DNA of 64,000 bases, from contig NZ_QEKW01000021.1 in the NCBI RefSeq assembly GCF_003096675.1, positions 1 to 64,000 of the forward strand. Direction: 5' to 3'. The translations under genes were made by a program, and so were the position numbers. Under the pieces are notes generated by a model, which was given only the letters and a program-made list of their open reading frames with translations, had not been told where the DNA came from and did not search any database. This DNA comes from Actinomycetospora cinnamomea. Lineage in GTDB: Bacteria; Actinomycetota; Actinomycetes; Mycobacteriales; Pseudonocardiaceae. Of this stretch, positions 1-8,320 are shown in pieces (within the stretch, counting starts at the first letter, position 1; each line of letters begins with the position of its first letter).

Positions 1-1523
1 TTGGAGGCGGGGCGGGTGTCGTTGTCGCATGTGCGGGTGGTGATCGAGCAGACCGAGCAGTGCTCGCCGGGCTCGGCGCGGGAGGTGGATGCGGCGTTGT
101 GGTCGCGGCCGGGGCGGGAGCGTACGCCGGCGCAGTTGCGGGAGACGGTGCGTCGGCTGGTGGCGCGGGTGGATCCGGAGGCGGTGCGGCGGCGTGTGGA
201 GCGGGCGCGGCGGTCCCGGGAGTTCCGGTACTGGTCGGAGGACGACGGGGCGATCGGGGTGATCCAGATGCGGATGCCCGCCGATCAGGCCCGTGGGGTG
301 GTCGCGGTGGTGGATGCGCTGGCCCGGGGTGCGGGGGACGCCCCGGGCGGGGAGCGGCGCAGCCTGGCCCAGAGGCGGGTCGACACCGCCCGGGACCTGA
401 TCCTCGACGGCGCCACCACCGGCCAGGACGGGGCCTGCTGCTGCGCACCCCAGGGCCACGACGGCCACGACGGCCACGACGTGTCGGTGACCGGCGGCGG
501 GAGCGCCCGGGACGACCTCGGCGAGGACGCGACACCCGCCGACACCACCGGAGAACACGCCACCGAGGACGCCGCTGGTGAGGACGCCGCCACCGAGGAC
601 GCCGCTGGTGAGGACGCCGGCGGTGAGGACGCCGGCGGTGAGGACGCCGGCGGTGAGGACGCCGGCGGTGAGGACGCCGGCGGTGAGGACGCCGGCGGTG
701 AGGACGCCGGCGGTGAGGACGCCGTGGCGTCGGGTCGTGACGCGTTGCGTGGGGTGCGGGTGGGGGTGGGGTCGCCGGTGCGGGCGGATGTGCGGATCAC
801 GATCGGGTGGATGTGCTGGCGGGGCTCTCGCAGCGTCCGGCGGAGTTGGAGGGCCATGGTCCGGTCCCGGCGTTGCTGGCCCGGCGGCTGGCCGCTGACC
901 CGGACGCCACCTGGCGGCGGTTGATCACGGATCCGGTCAGCGGGGTCGCCACCCAGCTGGAGAGTCACCGTTACCGGCCGCCGGTGGCGTTGCAGGAGTT
1001 GGTGCGCTCGCGGGATCTGACGTGCGTGGCGCCGGGGTGTCGTGTGCCCGCGGCGCGCTGCGACCTCGACCATGTCGTGCCCCTACGACCACGGTCACCC
1101 CGACCGCCGCGGCGGGCCGGGCGCACCCGCAAGGACAACCTCAAGCCCGGCTGCCGGCGCCACCACCGGATCAAGACCCTCACCGGCTGGACCTGTCACC
1201 CCGCCCCCGCCCCCGACCCCGACGGCGACCCGAACGGCGGCGACAGCCAGGTAGTGGTGTGGACCTCCCCGTCCGGGCACCGCTGGTGGGTCCCCGCACC
1301 CCGACTCGAGCCCCCACCCTGGGAACGCCACCTCGACCTCGACCCCGAGGCGGCCGACGCCCAGCTCGCCGAGCTGCGCGACACCGCCGACCGCGAACCC
1401 ACCGACCAGCACGTCGACCGGCAGAACGACCACCACGACACCGACGACCTCGGCGACCTCGACTGGCGCCGCGACGGCACACCCTGGGGGCGCCGACCCC
1501 GCGCCGAGGGACCAGCCGCGTGA
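1..1523 (+). pseudogene. 13E12/DUF222 family HNH endonuclease-like gene, frameshifted and cut by the window edge
   Basis: The DUF222 part reads in frame 1 from base 1 without a real start, so the gene begins upstream. After the residues VRITIG the expected continuation DVLAGLS is in frame 3; one missing G in the G run near 805 explains this. The HNH part (CDLDHVVP, then DNLKPGCRRHHRIKT, near 1060-1175) is in frame 3, but the conserved YDHGHPDR between them is in frame 1, so two more compensating indels lie at about 1081-1084 (extra C) and 1100-1118. In this family DUF222 is followed by a C-terminal HNH nuclease motif; the copies are numerous in actinobacteria and their role is unclear. At least three indels suggest a decayed copy, although sequencing error in G/C runs could mimic this. 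The upstream pafBC genes found at this place in mycobacteria are not visible. Confidence 0.8.
571..720 (+). repeat. 15-bp tandem repeat encoding Gly-Glu-Asp-Ala-Gly
   Basis: Ten 15-bp units lie head to tail inside the broken DUF222 gene. The last seven (616-720) are identical, gccggcggtgaggac; the first three vary. The repeat encodes an acidic linker between the DUF222 and HNH parts. Identical units imply recent slippage expansion. Confidence 0.95.
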
Positions 1524-1546
1524 GAGCCTCGCTCGTCCACGCCCAC

Positions 1547-1569
1547 CTCACGGCCGGGGCGGCCGTGAG
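1547..1569 (+). terminator. Hairpin downstream of the HNH pseudogene
   Basis: A perfect 9-bp stem (CTCACGGCC and GGCCGTGAG) with a 5-base loop. No T tract follows, as is common for G+C-rich actinobacteria. It ends the interval before the tat genes. Confidence 0.45.
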
Positions 1570-1663
1570 CGCCCGCTGCCGGGGCCGGGCACCCACTGCC
1601 ATGGCCGGGCGTCGCACCACCGCCCCGCGCACGGGCGTTCACCGCCCGGTCACCCCGGCGGGC

Positions 1664-1669
1664 TAGGGT
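1664..1669 (+). promoter_or_regulatory. -10 element TAGGGT, predicted leaderless start
   Basis: TAGGGT lies exactly 7 bases before the GTG at 1677, which puts transcription start at or next to the start codon. No convincing -35 is visible. Confidence 0.45.
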
Positions 1670-1676
1670 CCGGGGC

Positions 1677-1874
1677 GTGCCGTACCTCTGGAGCGTCGTG
1701 GCCGTAGTGGCCGCCCTGGTCGGGCTGGGGCTCACGGTCGCGGCGCTGCTGGGCCCCGTGCGCCGGTTCAGCACCGTCGCGGGGGTCGCGCGCCAGCAGA
1801 TCGGTGACGAGGTCGGCATGCTGAAGGCCCGGGTGGCCGCGCTGCGGGTCCGGCTCGCGCAGCGTCGCGCGTAG
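1677..1874 (+). CDS. Small single-span membrane protein upstream of tatA
   Basis: A 65-residue protein with one hydrophobic helix at about residues 4-27 (WSVVAVVAALVGLGLTVAALL), followed by a short basic and amphipathic tail (RQQIGDEVGMLKARVAALRVRLAQRRA) that could form a coiled helix. The GTG start is chosen because a -10 element sits 7 bases upstream. It ends 30 bp before tatA and is probably co-transcribed with it. I know no function; such short proteins next to tatA recur in actinobacteria. It could be a Tat accessory protein or an unrelated membrane peptide; the sequence alone does not decide. Confidence 0.65.
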   Translation: MPYLWSVVAVVAALVGLGLTVAALLGPVRRFSTVAGVARQQIGDEVGMLKARVAALRVRLAQRRA

Positions 1875-1904
1875 CATCGAGCACACCGTGGAAGGAGCCA
1901 CACC

Positions 1905-2192
1905 GTGAGCGAATGGGTCATCATCGCGATCGTCGGCGTGGTGCTGTTGTTCAGCGCCAAGAAGCTGCCTGACATGGCGCGGGGGCTGGGCCAGTCCATG
2001 CGCATCTTCAAGGCCGAGACCCGCGGGCTCCGCGAGGACGAGCAGAGCTCGAAGGGCGGTCAGGCGTCGGGCGAGCCGCAGGCACCGGGACGCCAGATCG
2101 ACGGGGGCTCCGCGGTGAACGGCCAGCAGCCCCACCAGGACGGCCAGCAGGACACCGCCCAGCCCACGCGGCCGGGCCCCACCGCGTCCTGA
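1905..2192 (+). CDS. tatA: Sec-independent protein translocase subunit TatA
   Basis: TatA forms the membrane pore of the twin-arginine translocase, which exports folded proteins carrying an RR signal peptide. The 95-residue protein has the family layout: a short N-terminal transmembrane helix ([35 protein letters not shown], with the [14 protein letters not shown] hinge and amphipathic helix) and a long, polar, disordered C-terminal tail. The GTG start has a strong ribosome site, GGAAGGAG at 1890-1897, 7 bases upstream. tatC begins 8 bases after the stop, so the two form an operon. No tatB is in the window, as usual in actinobacteria, where tatB is elsewhere. Confidence 0.95.
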   Translation: MSEWVIIAIVGVVLLFSAKKLPDMARGLGQSMRIFKAETRGLREDEQSSKGGQASGEPQAPGRQIDGGSAVNGQQPHQDGQQDTAQPTRPGPTAS

Positions 2193-2199
2193 TCCGCCG

Positions 2200-3255
2200 G
2201 TGACGTCGGGGAGCGCGCAGCCGACCGGAGCCGTCCCGTCCCGCACCCGGTGGTGGCGCGGTCTGCGCCGACCGGGGGCGCGTCGTCGCGCCAACCCCGA
2301 CGGCACGATGACGCTCGTCGAGCACGTCTACGAGCTGCGTCGGCGCCTCGCGATCGCGCTGCTCGCCGTCGCTCTGGGCACGGCGCTCGGGTTCTTCTGG
2401 TACACCGCCTACCCGTTCGGGCTGCCGTCGCTGGGCCAGATCCTGACCGAGCCCTACTGCGCCCTTCCCCCTCAGAACCGGGTACAGCTCGGCGGCGGTG
2501 ACGAGTGCCGCCTGGTCGCCTTCGGTGTGTTCGAGCAGTTCACCCTGCGCCTCAAGGTCGCGGCGACCGCGGGTGTCCTGTTGTCGAGCCCGGTCTGGTT
2601 CGCCCAGCTGTGGGGCTTCATCACGCCGGGGCTGTACACGAAGGAGAAGCGCTTCGCGTACACCTTCGTGTCCCTCGCGGTCGTGCTCTTCACCGCCGGC
2701 GCGGTCCTCGCCTACTTCGTCGTGACCCAGGCCCTGCAGTTCCTGTTCACCATCGGTGGTGACATCCAGACAACCGTCCTGCGCGGCTCGGACTACTTCA
2801 GCCTGCTGCTGGCCCTGCTCGTGATCTTCGGGGTGAGCTTCGAGCTGCCCCTGCTGATCATCATGCTCAACCGGGTCGGGGTCGTGTCGTACGACCAGCT
2901 CAAGCGGTGGCGCCGCGGGCTCATCTTCGGGCTGTTCGTCTTCGCCGCGGTGGCCACGCCCGGCCAGGACCCGATCTCGATGCTCGCGCTCGGTGTCTCC
3001 CTGGTGCTGCTGCTCGAGCTCGCCATCCAGGTCGCGCGCGTCCACGACAAGCGCGTGGCCCGGCGGCGCCTGGAGGAAGGCTGGAGCCAGAACACGGACT
3101 GGAGGGGCCTCGACCCCGACCGGCCGTCGCCGCTCGACGACCGGCTCGGCGCCCCGACCCCGGCCGCGGGCCCCGCACCGCGCATCGAGCCGGTGCGCCC
3201 ACCGGCCGCCGATCGGGCGAGCGACACCTCGTCCGACCGGTGGGACGCCACCTGA
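2200..3255 (+). CDS. tatC: Sec-independent protein translocase subunit TatC
   Basis: TatC is the polytopic receptor of the Tat system that binds twin-arginine signal peptides. The 351-residue product carries the family hallmarks: MTLVEHVYELRRRLAIALLAV just before the first membrane helix, a periplasmic loop, FEQFTLRLKVA, SSPVWFAQLWGFITPGLYTKEKR, and later helices with GVSFELPLLIIMLNRVGVV and FAAVATPGQDPISM. Extra basic residues precede the first helix, and a polar, proline-rich tail of about 80 residues follows the last one; similar extensions occur in other actinobacterial TatC proteins. It directly follows tatA. A hairpin after the stop probably separates it from helY. Confidence 0.96.
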   Translation: MTSGSAQPTGAVPSRTRWWRGLRRPGARRRANPDGTMTLVEHVYELRRRLAIALLAVALGTALGFFWYTAYPFGLPSLGQILTEPYCALPPQNRVQLGGGDECRLVAFGVFEQFTLRLKVAATAGVLLSSPVWFAQLWGFITPGLYTKEKRFAYTFVSLAVVLFTAGAVLAYFVVTQALQFLFTIGGDIQTTVLRGSDYFSLLLALLVIFGVSFELPLLIIMLNRVGVVSYDQLKRWRRGLIFGLFVFAAVATPGQDPISMLALGVSLVLLLELAIQVARVHDKRVARRRLEEGWSQNTDWRGLDPDRPSPLDDRLGAPTPAAGPAPRIEPVRPPAADRASDTSSDRWDAT

Positions 3256-3284
3256 CCCTTACCGAGGAGTGGTGTGACGTCCGC

Positions 3285-3311
3285 CGGGGGGTCTCGGGGG
3301 CGGACCCCCCG
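3285..3311 (+). terminator. Hairpin between tatC and helY
   Basis: A perfect 9-bp stem (CGGGGGGTC and GACCCCCCG) with a 9-base loop, 30 bp after the tatC stop and 22 bp before the helY start. It may be a terminator or attenuator separating the two. Confidence 0.5.
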
Positions 3312-3333
3312 AGTCTTGTGACACTGTGGTGGG

Positions 3334-6198
3334 GTGGCCACTCGCTCTCCCGCCGAGGCCTACGAGCAGGCTCGCACCCGTGCCGCACATCCCCAGCTCG
3401 GCCGGTTCGCCGCGGGGCTGTCCTTCGAGCTCGACGACTTCCAGCGCCGGTCCTGCCTCGCCCTCGAGGAGGGCCACGGCGTGCTGGTCTGCGCGCCCAC
3501 GGGCGCGGGGAAGACGGTGGTCGGTGAGTTCGCGGTGCACCTGGCGCTGGCCCGGGGCCAGAAGTGCTTCTACACGACCCCGATCAAGGCGCTGTCGAAC
3601 CAGAAGTACGCCGACCTCGTCGAGCGCCACGGTGCCGACGCCGTCGGCCTGCTGACTGGCGACGCGGCGATCAACGGCTCGGCGCCCGTGGTGGTCATGA
3701 CCACCGAGGTGCTGCGCAACATGCTCTACGCCGAGTCGGGGGCGCTCGAGGGCCTCGCGTACGTCGTGATGGACGAGGTGCACTACCTCGCCGACCGCTT
3801 CCGCGGCGCCGTGTGGGAGGAGGTCATCCTCCACCTGCCCGAGCACGTCCAGCTCGCCTCCCTGTCGGCGACGGTGAGCAACGCCGAGGAGTTCGGCGAC
3901 TGGCTCGTGACCGTCCGCGGCGACACCACCGTCGTCGTCGACGAGACCCGGCCCGTGCCGTTGTGGCAGCACATGGTGGTCGGGCACCGCATGTTCGACC
4001 TCTTCGCCGAGGAGCGCCGGGGCGGGTCGACGGCGCTGAAGGTCGACCCCACGCTGGTGCGGGCCGTCGCCGAGGTCGACCGCGGTCCGGCCGTGCACGG
4101 CGGCCGTGCACGCGGCGGACCCCGCTCCGGCCCGCCCGGACGCAACGGCCGGGGGTATGACCGGCGCGGGGGGCCGGGACGGTCCGGCCCACCGGGACGC
4201 TCCGGGTTCCGGCCGCCCTCGCGGGTCGACGTCATCGAGCGGCTCGACGCCGCCGGGCTCCTGCCGGCGATCACGTTCATCTTCAGCCGGGCCGGGTGCG
4301 ACGCGGCCGTGACGCAGTGCGTGCGCTCCGGCCTACGTCTGACCGGGCCCGACGACGTGACGGCGATCCGCGAGGTCGTCGAGCGGCGCACCTCGGGGCT
4401 GCCCGACGCCGACCTCGAGGTCCTGGGCTTCTGGGAGTGGCGCGAGGGCCTGGAGCGCGGGGTCGCGGCCCACCACGCCGGACTGCTGCCCGCGTTCAAG
4501 GAGACCGTCGAGGAGCTGTTCGTCCGCGGGCTCGTGCGGGCCGTGTTCGCGACCGAGACCCTGGCGCTGGGCATCAACATGCCCGCGCGCACCGTCGTGC
4601 TCGAGAAGCTCGTCAAGTACAACGGCGAGGCCCACGTCGAGCTGACCCCGGGGGAGTACACGCAGCTCACCGGGCGGGCGGGGCGCCGCGGCATCGACGT
4701 CGAGGGCCACGCGGTGGTCATCTGGTCGCCGGGCGTCGACCCCGAGCAGGTCGCCGGCCTCGCCTCGACGCGCACCTACCCGCTGCGCTCGTCGTTCCGG
4801 CCCGGCTACAACATGGCCGTCAACCTCGTCGATCGGCTCGGGGTGGAGGATGCGCGGGAGCTGCTGGAGCAGTCGTTCGCGCAGTTCCAGGCCGACCGCA
4901 GCGTCGTCGGGCTGGCGAAGCGCCTCGAACGCAACCGCGAGGCCCTCTCCGGGTACGCCGAGGCCGCCGGGGGGCGTCAGGGCTCGGACTCCGGCAGCGA
5001 GACCGACTTCCGCGCGTTCGCGGAGTACATGGACCTGCGCCGGCGGGTCTCCGAGCGCGAGAAGATGCTCTCGCGCCAGGGCCGCTCGGCGCAGAAGGCC
5101 GAGGCCGCCGCGTCGCTGGAGGCCCTGCGGCCCGGCGACGTCATCGCCGTGCACGGCGGCAAGCGGGCGGGACTGGCCGTCGTGCTCGACCCGGGCGTCG
5201 ACCGCAGCCCGCGCGGGATGGAACCGCGTCCGCTCGTGCTCACCGAGGACCGGTGGGCGGGACGGCTGTCGCTGTCCGACTTCCCCGAGCCCGTCGCCGC
5301 GCTGGGGCAGATGAAGCTGCCGCGCAAGCTCGACCACCGCGTCCCGCGCCTGCGCCGCGACCTGGCCAACGCGCTGCGCGAGACGGGCATCGAGCCGCCG
5401 CTGCGCACGGGGTCGAGCCGGCGGCGCCGGGGGTCGGAGAACGAGGACGCCGAGCTCGCGTCGCTGCGGCGCGCGCTGCGGGCCCACCCCTGCCACGGGC
5501 TCGCCGACCGCGACGACCGAGCCCGCTGGTACGAGCGCTACCAGCGCCTCGAGCGCGAGACCGAGCAGCTCCAGCAGCGGGTGCGCTCGACGACGCACTC
5601 GCTGGCGCGCACGTTCGACCGCATCCGCGGGCTGCTGGGGGAGCGGGGCTACCTCGACGACGCGCCCGACGCCCAGCAGGACGTCACCGAGCACGGGCGG
5701 AGGCTCTCCCGGCTGTGGGGTGAGTCCGACCTGCTCGTGGCCGAGTGCCTGCGCCACGGCGTCTGGCGCGGGCTGGGCCCGGCCGAGATCGCCGCGGTCG
5801 CCTCGTCGCTGGTCTACGACAGCCGCCGCGACGACGGCGGCGTGCCGAGGGTGCCCGACGACGCGGCGACGGCGGTCGAGCAGACCGTGGCGCTGTGGCA
5901 GGACCTCGTCGCCGACGAGCGTCGCCACGACCTCGACCGCACCCGCGAGCCCGACCTGGGCTTCGCCTGGCCGGTGCACCGCTGGGTGCGCGGCGACACG
6001 CTCGCCGTCGTCCTCGACGGCGCCCGCGCGCACGGCCTCGAGCTGTCCGCGGGAGACTTCGTGCGCTGGTGCCGGCAGGTCGTCGACCTGCTCGACCAGA
6101 TCCGCGCCGTCGCCGGCACCGGCGACACCGTGGGCCGCGCCGCCGCCGACGCCGTCCGCATGATCCGGCGCGGGGTCGTCGCCGTCGGGGAGGCCTAG
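3334..6198 (+). CDS. helY: DEVH-box (Ski2/Mtr4-like) RNA helicase HelY
   Basis: A cytoplasmic ATP-dependent helicase of superfamily 2, thought to act on RNA. The 954-residue protein has Walker A APTGAGKT at about residues 54-61, the DEVH box near 147-150 (VVMDEVHYL), the SAT motif in LASLSATVSN, and motif VI QLTGRAGRRGID near 443-455. After the helicase core come the Ski2-type C-terminal domains. Between the two RecA-like lobes (about residues 250-295) is an insertion very rich in Gly, Arg and Pro with RGG-like repeats, which looks disordered and could bind RNA. The GTG start begins VATRSPAEAYEQAR. Position directly after tatAC matches Rv2092c. Confidence 0.95.
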   Translation: MATRSPAEAYEQARTRAAHPQLGRFAAGLSFELDDFQRRSCLALEEGHGVLVCAPTGAGKTVVGEFAVHLALARGQKCFYTTPIKALSNQKYADLVERHGADAVGLLTGDAAINGSAPVVVMTTEVLRNMLYAESGALEGLAYVVMDEVHYLADRFRGAVWEEVILHLPEHVQLASLSATVSNAEEFGDWLVTVRGDTTVVVDETRPVPLWQHMVVGHRMFDLFAEERRGGSTALKVDPTLVRAVAEVDRGPAVHGGRARGGPRSGPPGRNGRGYDRRGGPGRSGPPGRSGFRPPSRVDVIERLDAAGLLPAITFIFSRAGCDAAVTQCVRSGLRLTGPDDVTAIREVVERRTSGLPDADLEVLGFWEWREGLERGVAAHHAGLLPAFKETVEELFVRGLVRAVFATETLALGINMPARTVVLEKLVKYNGEAHVELTPGEYTQLTGRAGRRGIDVEGHAVVIWSPGVDPEQVAGLASTRTYPLRSSFRPGYNMAVNLVDRLGVEDARELLEQSFAQFQADRSVVGLAKRLERNREALSGYAEAAGGRQGSDSGSETDFRAFAEYMDLRRRVSEREKMLSRQGRSAQKAEAAASLEALRPGDVIAVHGGKRAGLAVVLDPGVDRSPRGMEPRPLVLTEDRWAGRLSLSDFPEPVAALGQMKLPRKLDHRVPRLRRDLANALRETGIEPPLRTGSSRRRRGSENEDAELASLRRALRAHPCHGLADRDDRARWYERYQRLERETEQLQQRVRSTTHSLARTFDRIRGLLGERGYLDDAPDAQQDVTEHGRRLSRLWGESDLLVAECLRHGVWRGLGPAEIAAVASSLVYDSRRDDGGVPRVPDDAATAVEQTVALWQDLVADERRHDLDRTREPDLGFAWPVHRWVRGDTLAVVLDGARAHGLELSAGDFVRWCRQVVDLLDQIRAVAGTGDTVGRAAADAVRMIRRGVVAVGEA

Positions 6199-6200
6199 TC

Positions 6201-6809
6201 GTGACCGGGCGGGGCCAACCCAGCGTCGGACCCGGCTCGCCCTGGGCGCCGCCGGGGTACGGCGGCCCGCCGCCGGCGTACGGCCGGCCCGGGTACGGGA
6301 CGCCGCCCGGGTACGGGACGCCGCCCGGGTACGGCGCCACGCCGCCGGGCCACGGTCCTGCGCCGGGCCACGGTCCTGCGCCGGGGTGGGGTCAGCCGGG
6401 GCACGGCCAGCCCGGCTACGGCCAGCCCGGCTACGGCCGGCCCCACGGCCACCCCGGCTGGGCCCCGCCGCCGCGACCTCCGCGCAGGTCCCCGTGGAAG
6501 GTGCTCGGCCTGGTGGCCGGGATCCTCGCGGTGATCGCCGCGGTCGTCGTGCTCCTGCTGGCGTTCGTCGTCGGCCCCCGCTTCGCCCGGGTCGACGTGC
6601 TGGACCCGGATGCCGTGGCCCAGGGCGTCACACGGGTGGTCACCGAGGACTGGCGGCGCCAGATCACCGACGTCACCTGCCCGGCCGACCAGGAGGCCCG
6701 CGCGGGCGTGCGGTTCGCGTGCGGGGCCACGGTGGACGGGCGCCCCGCGCAGGTGCCGGTGGCGGTGGTGGACGCGAACGGCACCTACTCGGTGGGCCAG
6801 CCGCGCTGA
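6201..6809 (+). CDS. DUF4333-type membrane protein with Pro/Gly/Tyr-rich N-terminus
   Basis: A 202-residue protein. Residues 1-90 are low-complexity repeats rich in GYG and PGHG; a single membrane helix follows (VLGLVAGILAVIAAVVVLLLAFVVG), then an outside domain of about 75 residues with two cysteines (VTCPADQEA and RFACGATVDGRP), typical of DUF4333. The GTG start follows the helY stop by 2 bases. The place corresponds to Rv2091c, also a membrane protein with a proline-rich N-terminus. The topology puts the repeat region in the cytoplasm. Function unknown; DUF4333 domains are common on actinobacterial surface proteins. Confidence 0.8.
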   Translation: MTGRGQPSVGPGSPWAPPGYGGPPPAYGRPGYGTPPGYGTPPGYGATPPGHGPAPGHGPAPGWGQPGHGQPGYGQPGYGRPHGHPGWAPPPRPPRRSPWKVLGLVAGILAVIAAVVVLLLAFVVGPRFARVDVLDPDAVAQGVTRVVTEDWRRQITDVTCPADQEARAGVRFACGATVDGRPAQVPVAVVDANGTYSVGQPR

Positions 6810-7210
6810 TGGCCACGCTCGACGACGTCCGCCGGCTCGCGCTGGCCCTGCCGCGCACCGACGAGAAGGTGTCGTGGGGGTCGGCGTGCTGGGTGGTGTC
6901 GGGGAAGGGCTTCGTCTGGGAGCGCCCGCTGCGCCGCGCCGACGAGGCCGCGCTCACCGCGGCGGGGATCCCGCTGCCCGAGGGCGACGTCCTCGGTGTG
7001 CGGGTGGCGGACGAGGGCGTCAAGCAGGCGCTCGTCACCGACGACCCGGATGTCTACTTCACGACGCCGCACTTCGACGGCTACCCCGCGGTGCTCGTGC
7101 GCCTCGAGCGGATCGCGCTCGACGAGCTGCGCGAACTCGTGGAGGACGCCTGGGTGCAGCGCGCCCCGAAGACCGTCGCCCGCGCCTGGCTGGCCGAGCA
7201 GGGCCGCTGA
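6809..7210 (+). CDS. MmcQ/YjbR family DNA-binding-like protein
   Basis: A 133-residue protein of the MmcQ/YjbR (CyaY-like fold) family: it opens with TLDDVRRLALALPRTDEKVSWG and ends with the family pattern of Tyr-Phe-containing strands (DVYFTTPHFDGYPAVLVRLERI) and a final helix (ELRELVEDAWVQRAPKTVARAW). The ATG overlaps the previous stop by one base (TGATG), so translation is probably coupled. Members are called DNA-binding because of their fold; the real role is not established. It meets the exonuclease gene tail to tail with no gap. Confidence 0.85.
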   Translation: MATLDDVRRLALALPRTDEKVSWGSACWVVSGKGFVWERPLRRADEAALTAAGIPLPEGDVLGVRVADEGVKQALVTDDPDVYFTTPHFDGYPAVLVRLERIALDELRELVEDAWVQRAPKTVARAWLAEQGR

Positions 7211-8182
7211 CTACTCGCCCTTCAGCGCCGTCACCAGGCGGTCGACCGAGCCGGTGAGGTTCCACCGCTCGGCCAGAGCAGCCAGCCGGTCGGGGTCGAC
7301 GGGCTCGTGGGGCAGGGCGCGGCGCTCGCCGGTCCAGTCGACGGGGGCGTCCGGGGCGACGCGGACCACCTCGGGCGCGGCGACCAGGTACTCGCCCGCA
7401 CGGGCCAGCTTGGCCCGCACGGCCGAGGACATGCGGCTGTCCGAGCGATCCAGGACCGCCTGGATCATCTCGTCCCACGAGCCGAACTTCGACACCACCT
7501 GCGCCGCGGTCTTCTCGCCGATGCCCGCCACACCCGGCAGGCCGTCGGACGGGTCGCCGCGCAGCATCGCCATCTCCGCGTAGCCCTCGCCGGCTCGCGC
7601 GACCGGGACGCCGTAGCGGGCGGCGACGTCCTCGGGGCCGTAGAGCTCGTACTTGGACACGCCGCGGGCGATGTAGACGACCCGCACCGACGCCGGCTCG
7701 TCGCGCACCAGCTGCAGCAGGTCGCGGTCGCCGCTGACGACCTCGATCGCGTCGGTGCGCTCGGTGGCGCACAGGGTGCCGATGACGTCGTCGGCCTCGT
7801 ACCCCTCGGCGCCCGCGGTGGGGATGCCGACGGCGTCGAGCACGTCGAGGATGATCTCCACCTGGGGGCCCAGCTCGGGCGGCGCGGCCTCGGCGTCGGG
7901 CGCGCCCCCGACCGGCGAGGAGGGGTCGCCGGCCGTGGGATCCACCCGGTGGGCCTTGTAGGACGGCAGGGCGCGCACACGGAACGCGGGTCGCCAGTCG
8001 CGGTCGAGGCACGCCACGACGGCACCGGGACGACGCTCGCGGACCAGGCGGGCGACCATGTCGCAGAACCCGCGCGCCGCGTTGACCGGTGTCCCGTCCT
8101 CGGCGGTCAGCGTGGCCGGCACCCCGTAGAAGGCGCGGAACCAGAGGCTGGCCGAGTCGAGCAGCATCACCGGCGCGTCCAT
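7211..8182 (-). CDS. 5'-3' exonuclease (FEN-like, PolA N-terminal type)
   Basis: A stand-alone flap/5'-3' exonuclease that resembles the N-terminal domain of DNA polymerase I and removes RNA primers or flaps. The 323-residue product has the acidic metal-binding sites of the family (MLLDSASLWFRAFYG, ACLDRDWRPAFR, EGYEADDVIGT, VVSGDRDLLQL) and the helix-three-turn-helix DNA-binding segment (GDPSDGLPGVAGIGEKTAAQVV). The ATG at 8182 starts MDAPVMLLDS; longer upstream reading has no family similarity. It matches Rv2090, also next to the helY-pepE block. It is divergent from the FAD oxidoreductase at 8321. Confidence 0.93.
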   Translation of the reverse strand: MDAPVMLLDSASLWFRAFYGVPATLTAEDGTPVNAARGFCDMVARLVRERRPGAVVACLDRDWRPAFRVRALPSYKAHRVDPTAGDPSSPVGGAPDAEAAPPELGPQVEIILDVLDAVGIPTAGAEGYEADDVIGTLCATERTDAIEVVSGDRDLLQLVRDEPASVRVVYIARGVSKYELYGPEDVAARYGVPVARAGEGYAEMAMLRGDPSDGLPGVAGIGEKTAAQVVSKFGSWDEMIQAVLDRSDSRMSSAVRAKLARAGEYLVAAPEVVRVAPDAPVDWTGERRALPHEPVDPDRLAALAERWNLTGSVDRLVTALKGE

Positions 8183-8320
8183 GGGCGAGAGCTTCCCACT
8201 CCACCCCGACACCGGGGACGCCGGACGCTGCGGACACGACCGGGCGCCGAGGGTGACGGTCCTTGACGGCCCGTCGGGCCGGGCGTCCCCTGGGGCGGAG
8301 CAGCGGGCCGGGAGGTCGCC

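Noticed and set aside
285-1073. A minus-strand frame antisense to the DUF222 gene, with many Pro-Pro-Ala repeats
   Set aside because: A shadow of the GEDAG repeat and the real gene; no domain or ribosome site.
2008-3045. Long minus-strand frame over tatC
   Set aside because: Opposes a clear TatC; low-complexity Gln/Arg/Asp translation and no start context.
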